Shown here one piece after another: positions 1 to 10,300 of a DNA stretch of 52,826 nt (position 1 is its first letter; every line of letters starts with the position of its first letter). The translations under genes and the position numbers were made by a program. The stretch is from a virus. The stretch spans positions 1 through 52,826 of the IMG/VR virus record IMGVR_UViG_3300025098_000068; one strand, given 5' to 3'. The notes under the pieces are model-generated. The model searched no databases and was not told the origin of the DNA. It saw nothing but the letters and a program-made list of their open reading frames with translations.

Positions 1-124
1 ACACAGCAGTTGGGTATAGGTCACTTTACACTAATACAACAGGTATTCAAAACGTAGCTATGGGTAAGGATGCTCTCTTTACAAATACTGGTTCATATAA
101 CGTAGGCATTGGTGAAAATGCTTT
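1..124 (+). repeat. Terminal direct repeat, left copy
   Basis: These 124 bases are identical to the last 124 bases of the window (52703-52826). The overlap lies inside the tail-fibre gene and joining the copies keeps the reading frame open, so it most likely marks circular closure of the assembly. A physical terminal repeat is possible but less likely, because it would cut a gene. Confidence 0.95.
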
Positions 125-1131
125 ATCTACAAACTCTAGTGGTTCAAGTAATGTTGCTGTAGGAAGAAGGGCTTTATTTAGCAGCACCACAGCATCTAAC
201 AACACGGCAGTGGGTTATCAGTCGCTTTATGCCAATACTACAGGAATTAGAAACACAGCAGTAGGAATGAATGCTCTTGATGCTAACACTACATCTAATG
301 ACAGTGTAGCAGTTGGTTGGGGTTCATTGACTAATAATACAGCTGCTGAAAATACTGCTGTAGGAACAACATCATTAGAAAGTAATACATCAGGTACAGC
401 TAACGTAGCTATGGGGTATAATGCTTTATCTGCAAATACTACTGGTGGTGACAACACTGCCATTGGAGCAGGGAGTTTAGACGCTAATACTACAGGAAAT
501 GATAATGTAGCCGTAGGTAGACTTGCATTAGAATCTAACAGTACAGCAGATGATAACGTGGCAATGGGTTTTTTAGCCATGAGGTACAACACCACAGGTG
601 CAAACAACACTGCTATTGGTAGTCGTTCTTTATTAAACAACACCACAGCATCTAACAACACATCTGTTGGCTATCAAGCACTAAATGCAAACACTACTGG
701 CACAGAAAATACTGCACTTGGAACTATTGCATTAGATGCAAACACTGGTGGAAATTATAACGTAGCAGTAGGTTATGGTGCTTTAACAGATGCAACTACA
801 GCTTCTAACAATACGGCTATGGGTCGTTTGGCTCTTGGTGATAATACTACAGGAGCAAATAATACATCATTAGGTTATAACTCACTACGTGTAAACACCA
901 CATCTAGTAACAATACAGCAGTGGGTGCTTTATCTTTAGATGCAAACACAGGCACTTACAACACAGCTATTGGAGCATCAGCATTAACCACAAACACTAC
1001 AGGAAATTACAATACGGCTGTAGGAGGTAATGCTCTTGGTCTAGCTACTACAGGCAGTTACAATACAGCTATAGGACCAAGAAACTCTGGTGACACAATA
1101 ACTACTGGTTCTAAAAACACTATTATAGGTG
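1..1131 (+). repeat. Tail-fibre 51-bp coding repeats, distal part
   Basis: Degenerate tandem units of about 51 bp (17 codons) encode the NTAVG-type adhesin repeats. Together with 52042-52826 there are about three dozen units. Some nucleotide stretches recur almost exactly (for example the acagcatctaacaacac phrase), which makes recombination or assembly collapse possible. Confidence 0.85.
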
Positions 1132-1862
1132 ATTTTAACGGCAATCAAGGTGGCGTAGACATAAGAACGGCTGATGGTTATATTATATTATCCGATGGTG
1201 ATGGTAACCCAAGACAGATTACTACTGAAGCTGGTATGACTAGTTGGACTAATAATGCCAGTGATTCTGATAGGACAGCTAACTCAAATTATCATGCAAT
1301 ACATAGCAACACTGATACACACCCTGCTCTTGTTGTTGAACATTCTGGTAACAGTACACCAAATGGCATCTTTATTGATTTATCAGATACAGACCCAGAT
1401 AATAATGCACAATGGTTTATTAAAGCAGAAGGTTCTACTGGTGCTGAAAGATTTAAGGTTTTTACTGATGGAGATGTAGTTAACCACGATAACAGCTATG
1501 GCTCTATATCTGATGTAAAACTGAAAGAGCAAATTACAAATGCTTCATCACAATGGGATGACATCAAAGCATTAACAGTTCGTAAATATAAAATGAAATC
1601 TGATGTAGCAACTGGTGATTCTGATGCACATTGGAGATTAGGTCTTATTGCTCAAGAAGTTGAAACAGCAGGAATGAATGGACTTATAAAAGATAATCCA
1701 GACATGATTGAAAATGAAGATGGCGAAATAGTTAATAGTGGCACAACAACTAAATCAGTCAAATACTCAATACTCTACATGAAAGCAGTTAAGGCACTGC
1801 AAGAAGCAATGGAACGTATTGAGACATTAGAGCAAAAAGTAGCAACATTAGAAAACGCCTAA
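1..1862 (+). CDS. Tail fibre / adhesin, 3' part, with C-terminal S74 chaperone domain
   Basis: This is the distal part of the tail-fibre gene that starts at 51598 and crosses the circle junction; joined, it encodes 988 residues. The visible part holds about 20 repeats of roughly 17 residues of the form N-T/V-A-V/I-G-x-x-A/S-L-x-x-N-T-T-G. These resemble the head repeats of trimeric autotransporter adhesins and probably form a trimeric beta-roll. The end is a peptidase S74 intramolecular chaperone: the SDVKLKE motif carries the expected Ser-Lys pair (S872 and K877 of the joined protein), followed by GLIAQEVE and a C-terminal coiled coil. By family precedent, self-cleavage before S872 would release a 117-residue trimerisation chaperone. 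Likely receptor-binding and host-range determinant. Repeat number could be mis-assembled. Confidence 0.9.
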   Translation, partial: TAVGYRSLYTNTTGIQNVAMGKDALFTNTGSYNVGIGENALSTNSSGSSNVAVGRRALFSSTTASNNTAVGYQSLYANTTGIRNTAVGMNALDANTTSNDSVAVGWGSLTNNTAAENTAVGTTSLESNTSGTANVAMGYNALSANTTGGDNTAIGAGSLDANTTGNDNVAVGRLALESNSTADDNVAMGFLAMRYNTTGANNTAIGSRSLLNNTTASNNTSVGYQALNANTTGTENTALGTIALDANTGGNYNVAVGYGALTDATTASNNTAMGRLALGDNTTGANNTSLGYNSLRVNTTSSNNTAVGALSLDANTGTYNTAIGASALTTNTTGNYNTAVGGNALGLATTGSYNTAIGPRNSGDTITTGSKNTIIGDFNGNQGGVDIRTADGYIILSDGDGNPRQITTEAGMTSWTNNASDSDRTANSNYHAIHSNTDTHPALVVEHSGNSTPNGIFIDLSDTDPDNNAQWFIKAEGSTGAERFKVFTDGDVVNHDNSYGSISDVKLKEQITNASSQWDDIKALTVRKYKMKSDVATGDSDAHWRLGLIAQEVETAGMNGLIKDNPDMIENEDGEIVNSGTTTKSVKYSILYMKAVKALQEAMERIETLEQKVATLENA

Positions 1863-1885
1863 TATAACTTAAAAGGAGAATAAAA

Positions 1886-2134
1886 ATGGCAGACATAGAA
1901 CTAACAACAGAAGAAATAGCACAAAACTATACAGCTATGGGTCACTCAGTAGACCTTATCAATGCTATCATTGCAGGAACAGCAATGGCAGATGATGAAG
2001 CAGAAGATAAGCAAGACTGTGTTGATAGGAACGTAGCACACTTAGAGATTATGGCGGCTAAGGACTATTGGACAGATGAAGATATGACGGCAGTTAACTC
2101 TGCAATCACAGCAGGGAAGGCTTATTCAGCATGA
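1886..2134 (+). CDS. Hypothetical protein, 82 aa, acidic
   Basis: Function not recognised. The 82-residue product is acidic and mostly helical by composition, with no membrane segment or cysteine cluster beyond one Cys. The start is well supported by AAAGGAGAA eight bases upstream. It follows the tail fibre by 23 bases and its stop overlaps the next start (ATGA), so it is a late structural or assembly gene, possibly a fibre accessory or chaperone; that role is inferred from position only. Confidence 0.75.
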   Translation: MADIELTTEEIAQNYTAMGHSVDLINAIIAGTAMADDEAEDKQDCVDRNVAHLEIMAAKDYWTDEDMTAVNSAITAGKAYSA

Positions 2135-2370
2135 GTGAGAATGTAATCACTATTGATGGTAAAGAGTATAAAGAAGATGACTTATCTCAAGACCAAAGTT
2201 ACTTTATCAATCAGATAAGAGACTTACAGGCTAAAGCTGCAAGTTTAAGGTTTCAACTAGACCAAGTAACTGTAGCTCAAAATGCTTTTACTAATTCGTT
2301 AATACAATCCGTGAAGGGAAGCGAAGAAGATGAAACCAAAGGTAGTGCAGCAGATGAAAATGCAGCCTGA
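2131..2370 (+). CDS. DUF6447-like small protein, 79 aa
   Basis: The N-terminus VITIDGKEYKEDDL is the signature I associate with the DUF6447 family of marine phages: a short beta hairpin followed by a helix. Residues 20-55 form a likely coiled coil rich in Leu, Ala and Gln, and the tail is acidic. Function unknown. It is translationally coupled to the preceding gene by ATGA and overlaps the next gene by 41 bases. Confidence 0.75.
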   Translation: MSENVITIDGKEYKEDDLSQDQSYFINQIRDLQAKAASLRFQLDQVTVAQNAFTNSLIQSVKGSEEDETKGSAADENAA

Positions 2371-2542
2371 GTTAAAAGTACAAATGGAATTGGATGCCCA
2401 CGAGAAAGAGTGTGCCATCCGATATCAAGCAGTCAATGACAAGCTAGAAAACTTAGACAAAAGAATGTGGCGAATAGAAGCTATGTCTATGGTGGGTACA
2501 CTTGGTGTAGTAGCTTTGGTTGTTGCGATAGTGATGAAGTAG
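2330..2542 (+). CDS. Small C-terminally anchored membrane protein (XhlA-like holin accessory?)
   Basis: The 70-residue product has a charged helical N-terminal region (AHEKECAIRYQAVNDKLENL) and one C-terminal hydrophobic segment at about 49-69 ending in a single lysine. This layout resembles XhlA/haemolysin-type phage proteins that sit in the inner membrane and assist lysis or ejection. Starts at 2354, 2360 or 2384 are also possible; the last would remove the overlap with the upstream gene. The membrane topology is clear, the lysis role is inference. Confidence 0.6.
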   Translation: MKPKVVQQMKMQPELKVQMELDAHEKECAIRYQAVNDKLENLDKRMWRIEAMSMVGTLGVVALVVAIVMK

Positions 2543-2552
2543 GGATTAAGTA

Positions 2553-4022
2553 ATGGAGGTAGGTACACAAGTCGTTGTATATGGCCCTGATGGAACTTCT
2601 TACGGTAACGGCATGATTGCAGAACAAGCAGGTGTTACTAACTATACTATGACACCCCCTACAAATCCTACCCCAAGTACAGGAAATAAAAATATGGCAG
2701 CGATAAACACAGATCAAGAACTTGAACAGGAAATGGCTAACCTCGCAGGAGGAATTGGGTCAAACGTCCCACAAGTAACGGCAGTTAGACCTGAAGTAAA
2801 AGAATCCGAGCTTCAAGGCACAACAGGCGTCACATTGGGTACGACCCCTACTGCAACTACTGCTCAAACTCCAACTCAAGTCATGCCGACTGCTCCAACT
2901 GGCACTGAAGGCGTAGGACAAATAGAAGGTATTGAAAGAACTGCTCCAAGTGTTACGACTATGGATACGGCTCAAATTACTCCTACTGGTGATTACATGC
3001 AGGAGGTACAAGGTACAGTAAGTCCTGAAGCCGTAGCAACTGCCCAAACAGAAGAGCTAGACAAACGTGGTACAGTCCAGTACCAGATGACACAGCTTAT
3101 GTCTGCACTAGAAGAAGGTGGTGAGATGCCACCGTGGGCATCCCCTGCAGTCAGAAAAGTGGGTGCGATCATGCAGGCTAGAGGTCTTGGTGCATCCAGT
3201 ATGGCTTCTGCGGCCGTAACTCAAGCTGTGATGGAATCAGGGATTGCTATTGCTACCCAAGATGCAAACAAATACTCTACAATTCAATTACAGAATCTGA
3301 ATAACAAACAGCAGACTGCTCTAGCCAATGCTGCTACCTTTGCGGCAATGGACAAGGCTAACTTATCTGCAAGATTACAATCAGCAGTAACAAATGCACA
3401 ATCGCTACTATCTGTAGACACAGCTAACTTAACTGCCCAACAGCAAACAAACACACTTAATTTTAATGCTCTTACTCAAGCTATGTTTAAAGATGCAGCA
3501 GAGGAGAATGCAAGAAGAGAGTTCAACGCTAAGAACGAGCTACAGGTACAAGAATTCTTTGCGGAGTTAGGTTCGCAGGTAGAAACAGCCAATGCAAATA
3601 GAACCGCCGCAATAAATCAATTCAACGTTGGTGAAGCAAACGCAATGAACCAGTTCAATGCTTCCATGCAAGATGCAAGAGATAAGTTCAACTCTAACAT
3701 GCAGTATGCTATCGATCAATCCAACGTAAACTGGAGACGACAGGTTAACACAGCCGATACAGCTATACAAAATGAAACTAACAGAATTAATGTTCAAAAC
3801 CTGTTCAACATGAATCAGTCTGCTTTGAATGCTTTGTGGCAAAAGTACAGAGATAATGCTGCTTGGAACTTTCAAAAGTCTGAATCAGCCTTGCAAAGAC
3901 AGCACGAGATTGGTATAATGGCTATGGAGTTTGCTAACGCAAAAGAAACTTATACCCAACAACAAAAAGATAGTATCGGCGTAGGAGTAGGTAACTGGCT
4001 TGCTACTTGGGCGGCTTTATAG
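2553..4022 (+). CDS. Internal virion protein candidate, 489 aa, with 11-residue helical repeats
   Basis: No enzyme motif is visible. Residues 1-160 are Pro/Thr/Gln-rich and probably disordered; the rest is Ala/Asn/Gln-rich helix. Around residues 357-400 there are four consecutive 11-residue units beginning F/S-N (FNVGEANAMNQ, FNASMQDARDK, FNSNMQYAIDQ, SNVNWRRQVNT), a hendecad pattern typical of long amphipathic helices. Position after the tail fibre and before two giant virion genes matches the slot of T7 gp14-gp16-type ejection proteins, so a role in DNA ejection is inferred. The start follows a weak GGGATTAAG ribosome site. Confidence 0.7.
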   Translation: MEVGTQVVVYGPDGTSYGNGMIAEQAGVTNYTMTPPTNPTPSTGNKNMAAINTDQELEQEMANLAGGIGSNVPQVTAVRPEVKESELQGTTGVTLGTTPTATTAQTPTQVMPTAPTGTEGVGQIEGIERTAPSVTTMDTAQITPTGDYMQEVQGTVSPEAVATAQTEELDKRGTVQYQMTQLMSALEEGGEMPPWASPAVRKVGAIMQARGLGASSMASAAVTQAVMESGIAIATQDANKYSTIQLQNLNNKQQTALANAATFAAMDKANLSARLQSAVTNAQSLLSVDTANLTAQQQTNTLNFNALTQAMFKDAAEENARREFNAKNELQVQEFFAELGSQVETANANRTAAINQFNVGEANAMNQFNASMQDARDKFNSNMQYAIDQSNVNWRRQVNTADTAIQNETNRINVQNLFNMNQSALNALWQKYRDNAAWNFQKSESALQRQHEIGIMAMEFANAKETYTQQQKDSIGVGVGNWLATWAAL

Positions 4023-4037
4023 AGAAGGGAATAAGCA

Positions 4038-4544
4038 ATGGGATGGTTTGATAGAATAGTTGATTGGGGTGCGGAAGCCTTAGATTACGTGGATGAAGAG
4101 TTTATAGATGTGACAGGAGATGTATATCAAGGTCTTACTGCAGGAGAGCAGCTTGCTGGAGATGTAAGTGATGCTTTTGGATTTATCAAGCAAGGTGCTA
4201 AAGCTTACGGTATGTTGTCAGGAACTATAGGGCCAGATGGTAAAAGAATAGTAGGGGCCCAGCAACCTTTTAAACAAACCCAATACAAAGGTGCAAGAAG
4301 CTACAAACAAATGGGATTTGGTGCAAGCACTCCCCAATATCAAGCAAGTCAAGTCAACATGGCAGTTGGAGCTAACAATCCTAACATACAAACTGCACTA
4401 GCAGCCTTGATGAACGCTTCATACAACACACAAATGAATAACGTGGTCAGTCAATTTACTGTTACACCTACTATTGGACAAGGTAGGAGAACACAAGTGG
4501 GTACGACCTCACTATCACGTAGTACAAGAACGAGGACAGCTTAA
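4038..4544 (+). CDS. Virion-associated hypothetical protein, 168 aa
   Basis: Function not recognised. The product starts MGWFDRIVDWG, a short amphipathic helix, followed by an acidic helical stretch, and ends in a basic Arg/Ser/Thr-rich tail (SLSRSTRTRTA). The ribosome site GAAGGGAA precedes the start. Its stop overlaps the next start in TAATG. Grouping with the internal virion proteins suggests a small structural or ejection component. Confidence 0.7.
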   Translation: MGWFDRIVDWGAEALDYVDEEFIDVTGDVYQGLTAGEQLAGDVSDAFGFIKQGAKAYGMLSGTIGPDGKRIVGAQQPFKQTQYKGARSYKQMGFGASTPQYQASQVNMAVGANNPNIQTALAALMNASYNTQMNNVVSQFTVTPTIGQGRRTQVGTTSLSRSTRTRTA

Positions 4545-5131
4545 TGGATGAAATGGACATGGAAGCACCTGTAGGTTCTGTAGAAGCGAAAGATCCTTTT
4601 GCAGTAGCACCTCCCGGACATTCTCTAACACAAGACAATTCAAGATGGGCATGGGGTAAGCCACCTCAGATAACAGATCCTGAACAGGCATTAGAAGTTG
4701 CAATAGCATCTCTGCAAAAACCTAAAGTACGAGATGAGATGTTCAAGCTACTTTACACAGGAGTATCTGTAGAGGTTATGGTAGAAGGCTACGTGCTACA
4801 AGCTTTCCATGATGGTAAGTTTATGCCAGACGTAGGAATGCTTATTCAACCACCACTCGGTATGTACATCGCACACATGGCAGAAGAAGCAGGTATCCCA
4901 TATCGCTTGTTTGAAAATGAAGATGCGGGTACAGAAGGACAAATGGATGATCAAACTTTCTTCTCAATGATGAAAGAAAACAACCCACGTATGTTTGAAT
5001 TCATTAGAGAAAATGTCAATGAGTCTATCAGACAAGGTAACATACCATCAGAGCCTGAAGAGCAGAACTTTATGACGATGGATATGCCAGAGCCACAAGA
5101 AGAAGAACAAGAAGAGGAAGCAACAATATGA
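4544..5131 (+). CDS. Acidic virion-associated protein, 195 aa
   Basis: A Met- and Glu-rich acidic protein with a central helical domain (about 45-130) and a strongly acidic C-terminus rich in Glu and Gln. Similar proteins are recalled from marine podoviruses next to internal virion protein genes, but no function is known to me. It is coupled at both ends (TAATG upstream, ATGA downstream), which argues for stoichiometric production with its neighbours. Confidence 0.7.
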   Translation: MDEMDMEAPVGSVEAKDPFAVAPPGHSLTQDNSRWAWGKPPQITDPEQALEVAIASLQKPKVRDEMFKLLYTGVSVEVMVEGYVLQAFHDGKFMPDVGMLIQPPLGMYIAHMAEEAGIPYRLFENEDAGTEGQMDDQTFFSMMKENNPRMFEFIRENVNESIRQGNIPSEPEEQNFMTMDMPEPQEEEQEEEATI

Positions 5132-7395
5132 GCATAGGTTTAGCATTTGTACAAGGACTCGTTGGTGGCTTTCAAAAGAACATAGAACGAGAGCAAGCAC
5201 TAAGAACAGCAGACGATCAAAGATTAGCAGGTCTTCAGGATACTTTGTTTCAAGCGACTGCTAAAGCCGCTGCGGAAGGTAATCCTGTTCCTAGTCAACT
5301 AGGAGACATGCTAAGAAAAGCTAAAGAAGATATTGCTAACAGACCTGATATTGGTCTGTTTGGGACAGGTAAAGCAGAGAGATTGAACTTAGATTTTACT
5401 GGATTAGCTGGTACTGTGAATGATGTGGGCGGTAACTATATTGATTATGGGGATATAAAGATACCTGTAAATGAAAACTTTTTCAAGGGAACTGGTCCGG
5501 GGTCAATCGTAAGTAAAGCTGATCTGTATATGAAAGCTATGGATACATGGCTCACAAAAGGTAATAATAGATCTATATTAAAAAAGTATATGGAAGCTAA
5601 TCCTAATACTTGGTCTAAAAAAATATCAGGAGATTTATACAGATATGGTGAAACATGGAGTTTAGGTACAGCCAAAACATTAGCTCCTGATCAAAAAGAC
5701 GCAACTTTAATTCCACAAGTTAAAAACTCATTCAGGATTCTCGGAGGATTCTTAGAAGAAGTTGAGGGTATAACCCCTAAAGATATGAAACAAATAGATA
5801 TGGCGTACAGTACTGGAGAGAAATTATTTTTTGATGAAAAATTTAATGCAAGTACAGACTATACTAGAAAAGACAGTATACTACTTCCTTTTTTAAATGA
5901 AAAAGATGACTTAGTTTTCTCTCCATATAAATTTAAAAATCCAGAAACTCTTGCAGCTTTGAAGAATATAGCTAAAAAAAACGGGTTTGATAATGTCGGA
6001 AAATTTGTGTACCATTTTAGAAATCAAACTGAACTGGCATTACCCCAAGCTGGAGAACTTAAGTTCGATCCATTCAATAAAGAAGGTATGCTACCTGAAG
6101 AGTCTAATATTGCAACTATTTTTCCAAGTCTTATTCACGCTGCAAACTTAGAAACATTAGGCGGTGGTAAAAATTTTATCAACATGTCAGATACTGAACA
6201 AAAGAAAGTTGTTGCATATCTCGATGAGTACTTTAGAAAGCCTGATGGTTCGATAGATATGGCGGGTAGGGTACGAGCAGTAGCCCCAATAATTCAAGTT
6301 CCTGAAAGTGAATTAAGTAAATTTAATAATCAATACAAGACATTTGAGAAAACTGGAACTAGTAGTTTAAAAAATAGAAATGAAACTTTTGAAAGATTAG
6401 TAGGAATAAGTGTAAAAGATTTCAACATCAAGTACGATGCAAATGTAAAAAGTATAAATGGAATACGACAATTAGTTGAATTGAGAAAAGTTATACCTAC
6501 ATCTTCTGGACTAGTTGAAACATTCAAACAATTCTTCGGAGGTATATCCGCTCCTACAGGTCAATTTGATCAAGCTGTGGATTATCTATTTGGAAGAGGT
6601 GATAATAAAGAGGGCGTAAGCACACAGAGTTTGAGAGATATTGTACAAAAGGTAAAAAAAGATGGCAGTATACTATCAGACTTATCCAATGTTAACGAAG
6701 CAGAAGCTATCATGATTGTTCTTGCAGCGGATATGGCTAGAGCCGCTGATCCATCAGGTAGATTATCAAACCAAGACTTTGAAGTTCAATTGAGAAGGTT
6801 AGGTAAGACAGGATTTTTTAGCACGAAGATGGGTCAGTTTGCAGCTCTAGGAACAGTCATGGACGATTTCGCAGGTAGATTTCAAAGAATAGAAATGATA
6901 AAGGCTGTAGAAATAGGTAGTAATAATGGAATTTTAACTCCTAGACAATTGCAAGTTCTCTATGCGAATCAGAAAGTCATAGCTTTACAGGACAAAGTTG
7001 GTATGTCTGAAACTGGTGGTGGATCAGGAGGAATTACCTACACAGATGAGTTCTCATCCTCTCTATTTCAAGGTTCTAACGGAGAAACTGTAACTATAAA
7101 AAAAGGAAGCGATGGTGTTACTTACTATTTTATAAACGGACAGCAAGTAGACAAAAGTCAGATCGTAAGAAAAGGGCAGTCACCTAACATTATAAAAGAC
7201 AAAGATTCAAAAGGCTCTAATAAAAAGCAAGAGAATAATCAAAACAATCTTGATCAAGTTGCACCTGAGAAAATAACAGGTAAAGTAGTTGGTGGGGACA
7301 AAGTAAATGGTCTTAAACTTCAAGGTAAAGAAGGCTTATATCTACAGAATAAAGACGGAACATTTTCCAAGAAACCTTCAGGAACAGGAGCTTAA
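5128..7395 (+). CDS. Large internal virion protein, 755 aa
   Basis: A largely helical, soluble protein. It starts MSIGLAFVQGLVGGFQKNIERE, a hydrophobic or amphipathic N-terminal helix, and ends in a flexible Lys/Asn/Gln/Gly-rich tail from about 690. I see no catalytic motif and no clear lytic transglycosylase signature. Size and place, directly before the 1,548-residue gene, mirror the gp15/gp16-type ejection proteins of T7-like phages; that parallel is inferred. Confidence 0.7.
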   Translation: MSIGLAFVQGLVGGFQKNIEREQALRTADDQRLAGLQDTLFQATAKAAAEGNPVPSQLGDMLRKAKEDIANRPDIGLFGTGKAERLNLDFTGLAGTVNDVGGNYIDYGDIKIPVNENFFKGTGPGSIVSKADLYMKAMDTWLTKGNNRSILKKYMEANPNTWSKKISGDLYRYGETWSLGTAKTLAPDQKDATLIPQVKNSFRILGGFLEEVEGITPKDMKQIDMAYSTGEKLFFDEKFNASTDYTRKDSILLPFLNEKDDLVFSPYKFKNPETLAALKNIAKKNGFDNVGKFVYHFRNQTELALPQAGELKFDPFNKEGMLPEESNIATIFPSLIHAANLETLGGGKNFINMSDTEQKKVVAYLDEYFRKPDGSIDMAGRVRAVAPIIQVPESELSKFNNQYKTFEKTGTSSLKNRNETFERLVGISVKDFNIKYDANVKSINGIRQLVELRKVIPTSSGLVETFKQFFGGISAPTGQFDQAVDYLFGRGDNKEGVSTQSLRDIVQKVKKDGSILSDLSNVNEAEAIMIVLAADMARAADPSGRLSNQDFEVQLRRLGKTGFFSTKMGQFAALGTVMDDFAGRFQRIEMIKAVEIGSNNGILTPRQLQVLYANQKVIALQDKVGMSETGGGSGGITYTDEFSSSLFQGSNGETVTIKKGSDGVTYYFINGQQVDKSQIVRKGQSPNIIKDKDSKGSNKKQENNQNNLDQVAPEKITGKVVGGDKVNGLKLQGKEGLYLQNKDGTFSKKPSGTGA

Positions 7396-7398
7396 TTA

Positions 7399-10300
7399 GT
7401 GGAAGTCTTAACAAATAAAATAACTGATGTAATAACATCAAACATAGATACCGATAAACCTATACCCGAAGAATTAACTGGAAATGAAACTGTTGTGTCT
7501 GAAACAAAAGATTCAACTGTAAACAAAGATACTGGCGATCTTGAATTTACCATTGTACCTAATCCTAAAGCTAATGTTACTCCTGATATAAAGCCATTAG
7601 TAGAAGAGAGTGTTGCTACTCAAGAACAACAAAGATTAGGTAAACAGGTAACACCAGAAAGTATATTATCTGGAGAGACTATCGAGATAAATGGCGAGGA
7701 GATAAGTCCTAATCTTGTAGCAAAAGCTAATCAAGGAGACATCGACGCCCTTAGTGAAATAGAATCTATTGCTCGATCATTCAAAAAAGAAAGACAAGAG
7801 CCTATCGTAGCTAAAGCTCCTGAAGTATTTGCAAATGATCCACAAGCATCTAAGACAACAGAAAAACTTGTGAAGTACACAGAAGGTAGAAACATTGTCC
7901 TAAATGCTTTGCAGAAAACTAACCCTGCAACAAACGAGCCACGAATTGTAGATAGTAGGGTGCAACAATTATTTGTAGACTACTATAGTACAGGACAGTT
8001 TTTCACTGAGATGAGTAGAAGATTAGCTGAATCAGGAAGAGGTATAACTCTTTTACCTGTCTTGGGACACATGGCTATGAATGTATTTGGGGCTGCCAAA
8101 GATGCAGCAGATTTACCTTTTGCTATAGGTGATATAAAACCCGATGATGAAACATTTGCTCAGTCTTGGGAAAAAAGACAGCCGGGAATGGCTAAGTTCT
8201 TTAACCAATATAAGACAATGGTAGAAAAAGCTCTTCCGGGACTTACCCAAGCTCAAACATTTAATGACGATATAAAGAAGTTGTACATCGAAACATATGG
8301 ACAGGAAGAGTACGACAAATACTACACACTTACTGTAGGCGACAAGACTGTAGATTTACCTATAGTCAATGATGAGTTAGCACAAGAATTACTGAAGATT
8401 GGCTTCAACGAATTACCAATGGTAGAGCGAGCCGCTGCTATGATAATAGAGAATGTAGGCATTGGTTACTCTCTTGCAAAAGGTGCTACCACAAAAGGTG
8501 GGAAACAATTTACTACAGCAGATGAAATTCGTCAAAGTAATCCATACAAGTACAAAGGTCTAAGTAATGTTGAAGTATTAAGAGTAAGCAGAATAGATAA
8601 TGCTTCTAATGCTTTCACAAAAGCTTGGTATCAAACAACTGCAAACATTGGTAGAAAACTTAAAAACAAAGGTGCAATCGGTGCGTACGAAGTAGACCTA
8701 AATGCAGAGAATACTTTGAATTTGATTGACAAGCAAGTCGACTCCGTACAAAAGCAGATAAAGAAATTAGATCCTAAAGATGTAGGAAATGCTAGAGAAA
8801 TAGCATTGTTAGAAAAGCAGTTAAAGAACTTAGAAGTACAGAGAATAAAACATGTTATGCCATTCACCAAAAACACATACGCAAGAAATGTGATAATTGA
8901 CGAAACTATCATGGGTATGGGGCAAGCTATGGGCTATGAGATTGCCAACCACTATGGCTTTGACACAGATGTAGGAGAGGTTTTTGGTGCATTATCTACA
9001 GCTACAAATGTACCTCAGTTCTTAATTAAAAAAGGCGTAGGAGGACCTTTAAAATTTTTAGATAGACTTGCGGGGGGTGCAGTAAGTAACTTTGCTGCAA
9101 CTATAGAAATGATACCAATTATCCCTAAAGGTATATTTATAGATAGACGATTTGATTTACTAACAGATGAGTTTGGTAATGCCCTTACAGGTAAAGAAAA
9201 GTTAGCTGTCGAAGAAGTTGCAAAGATAGTTAAAAATCTAGAACCTTCCCAAAGAGAAATGGTATGGGCATCTATTAATGAGTATCAACAAGTAAGAAAC
9301 AGAATACTACAGAGATTTACAGACCCCCAAAGAAAAGAAGAAGCAAGAAAACTATTTCAGTTATCCTTTGCTCAAATATCTGGATTAGCTCCTCTTATGG
9401 CTTTGGAGAAAAGAGCTGCGGGTAGGTTGAAAGCGAGTGCAAGTAACATCGGTGAAGCTGTAGATTATCAGATAGCCCAAGAAAACTCATTACTACAAGC
9501 AAATGAAGCTATTACGCAGTTGAAAAGAATGATGAATGAGGAAGCAGGCATTGATCTAGATAATGGTGAATTTGTAAATGATTTTGTAAACAATTTCCAA
9601 AAGGCTGCAAACGATACTCAACTCTCTATAAACGAAACAAAAATAGAATACATGGAATCGTTGCAACAATATAAGAATGCAATCATACAAAATCCAGATC
9701 AACCTCTTGACGAAGACTTAATAACTAAATTGGCAGAGATGGAGATAAAACTAACTGCTGGTGCTACTCAAAATTTAGAATTACAGAGAAGCATCTATGC
9801 AAAGACTACTGAAGATGTTATGAAAGCCTTGAAAGACAGAGGAGATAACATTATAGCTCTAAGAGGTCAGGACGGCTACAAAGAAAAGATGGGCAGATAC
9901 ATAGAAGACGTGTACGACGCTCAACAAGATAAGTTAGATTCAATGGGTAGATTAATATATAAACCAGTTGATGACTTAGATATTGAGATGGATATAAGAT
10001 CTGTAGTTGATGACATGCTTGATAGAAAAGATCAACTATCATCAAGTGCCGTAAGAAATTTATTTAGTCCTGAAGGAGACTTCTTCAGAGGAGCTTCAGG
10101 TAGAAAGGCTAGATCTGCACTTGACAGTATGGCAGTGAGAGGTATTCAAAAACAACTTGAATTAGATAAAGAACAGTTCGGTGAGCTAATGACTTATCAC
10201 AGAAATCCACTCACAGCAAAAGAAGCACCTGATGACTTCTTAGGTGAAACAGCTACTCCTTTAGATGTAGCTCTACATTTGAGTAGGCGAGAAGGTAGCG

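Noticed and set aside
227-661. 144-residue antisense frame in the tail-fibre gene, and a similar one at 52518-52706
   Set aside because: They mirror the 51-bp coding repeats on the other strand; the repetitive hydrophobic product is a by-product of the repeat.
1-1131. CRISPR-like regular repeats
   Set aside because: The units are degenerate, contiguous and in frame with no spacers; they encode adhesin repeats.
2760-3047. Antisense frame of 95 residues inside the 489-residue virion gene
   Set aside because: No ribosome site and the opposite frame is clearly coding; shadow frame.
8631-8912. Hydrophobic antisense frame of 93 residues in the giant virion gene
   Set aside because: Hydrophobicity arises from the complement of Lys/Asn-rich codons; no start signal or coupling.
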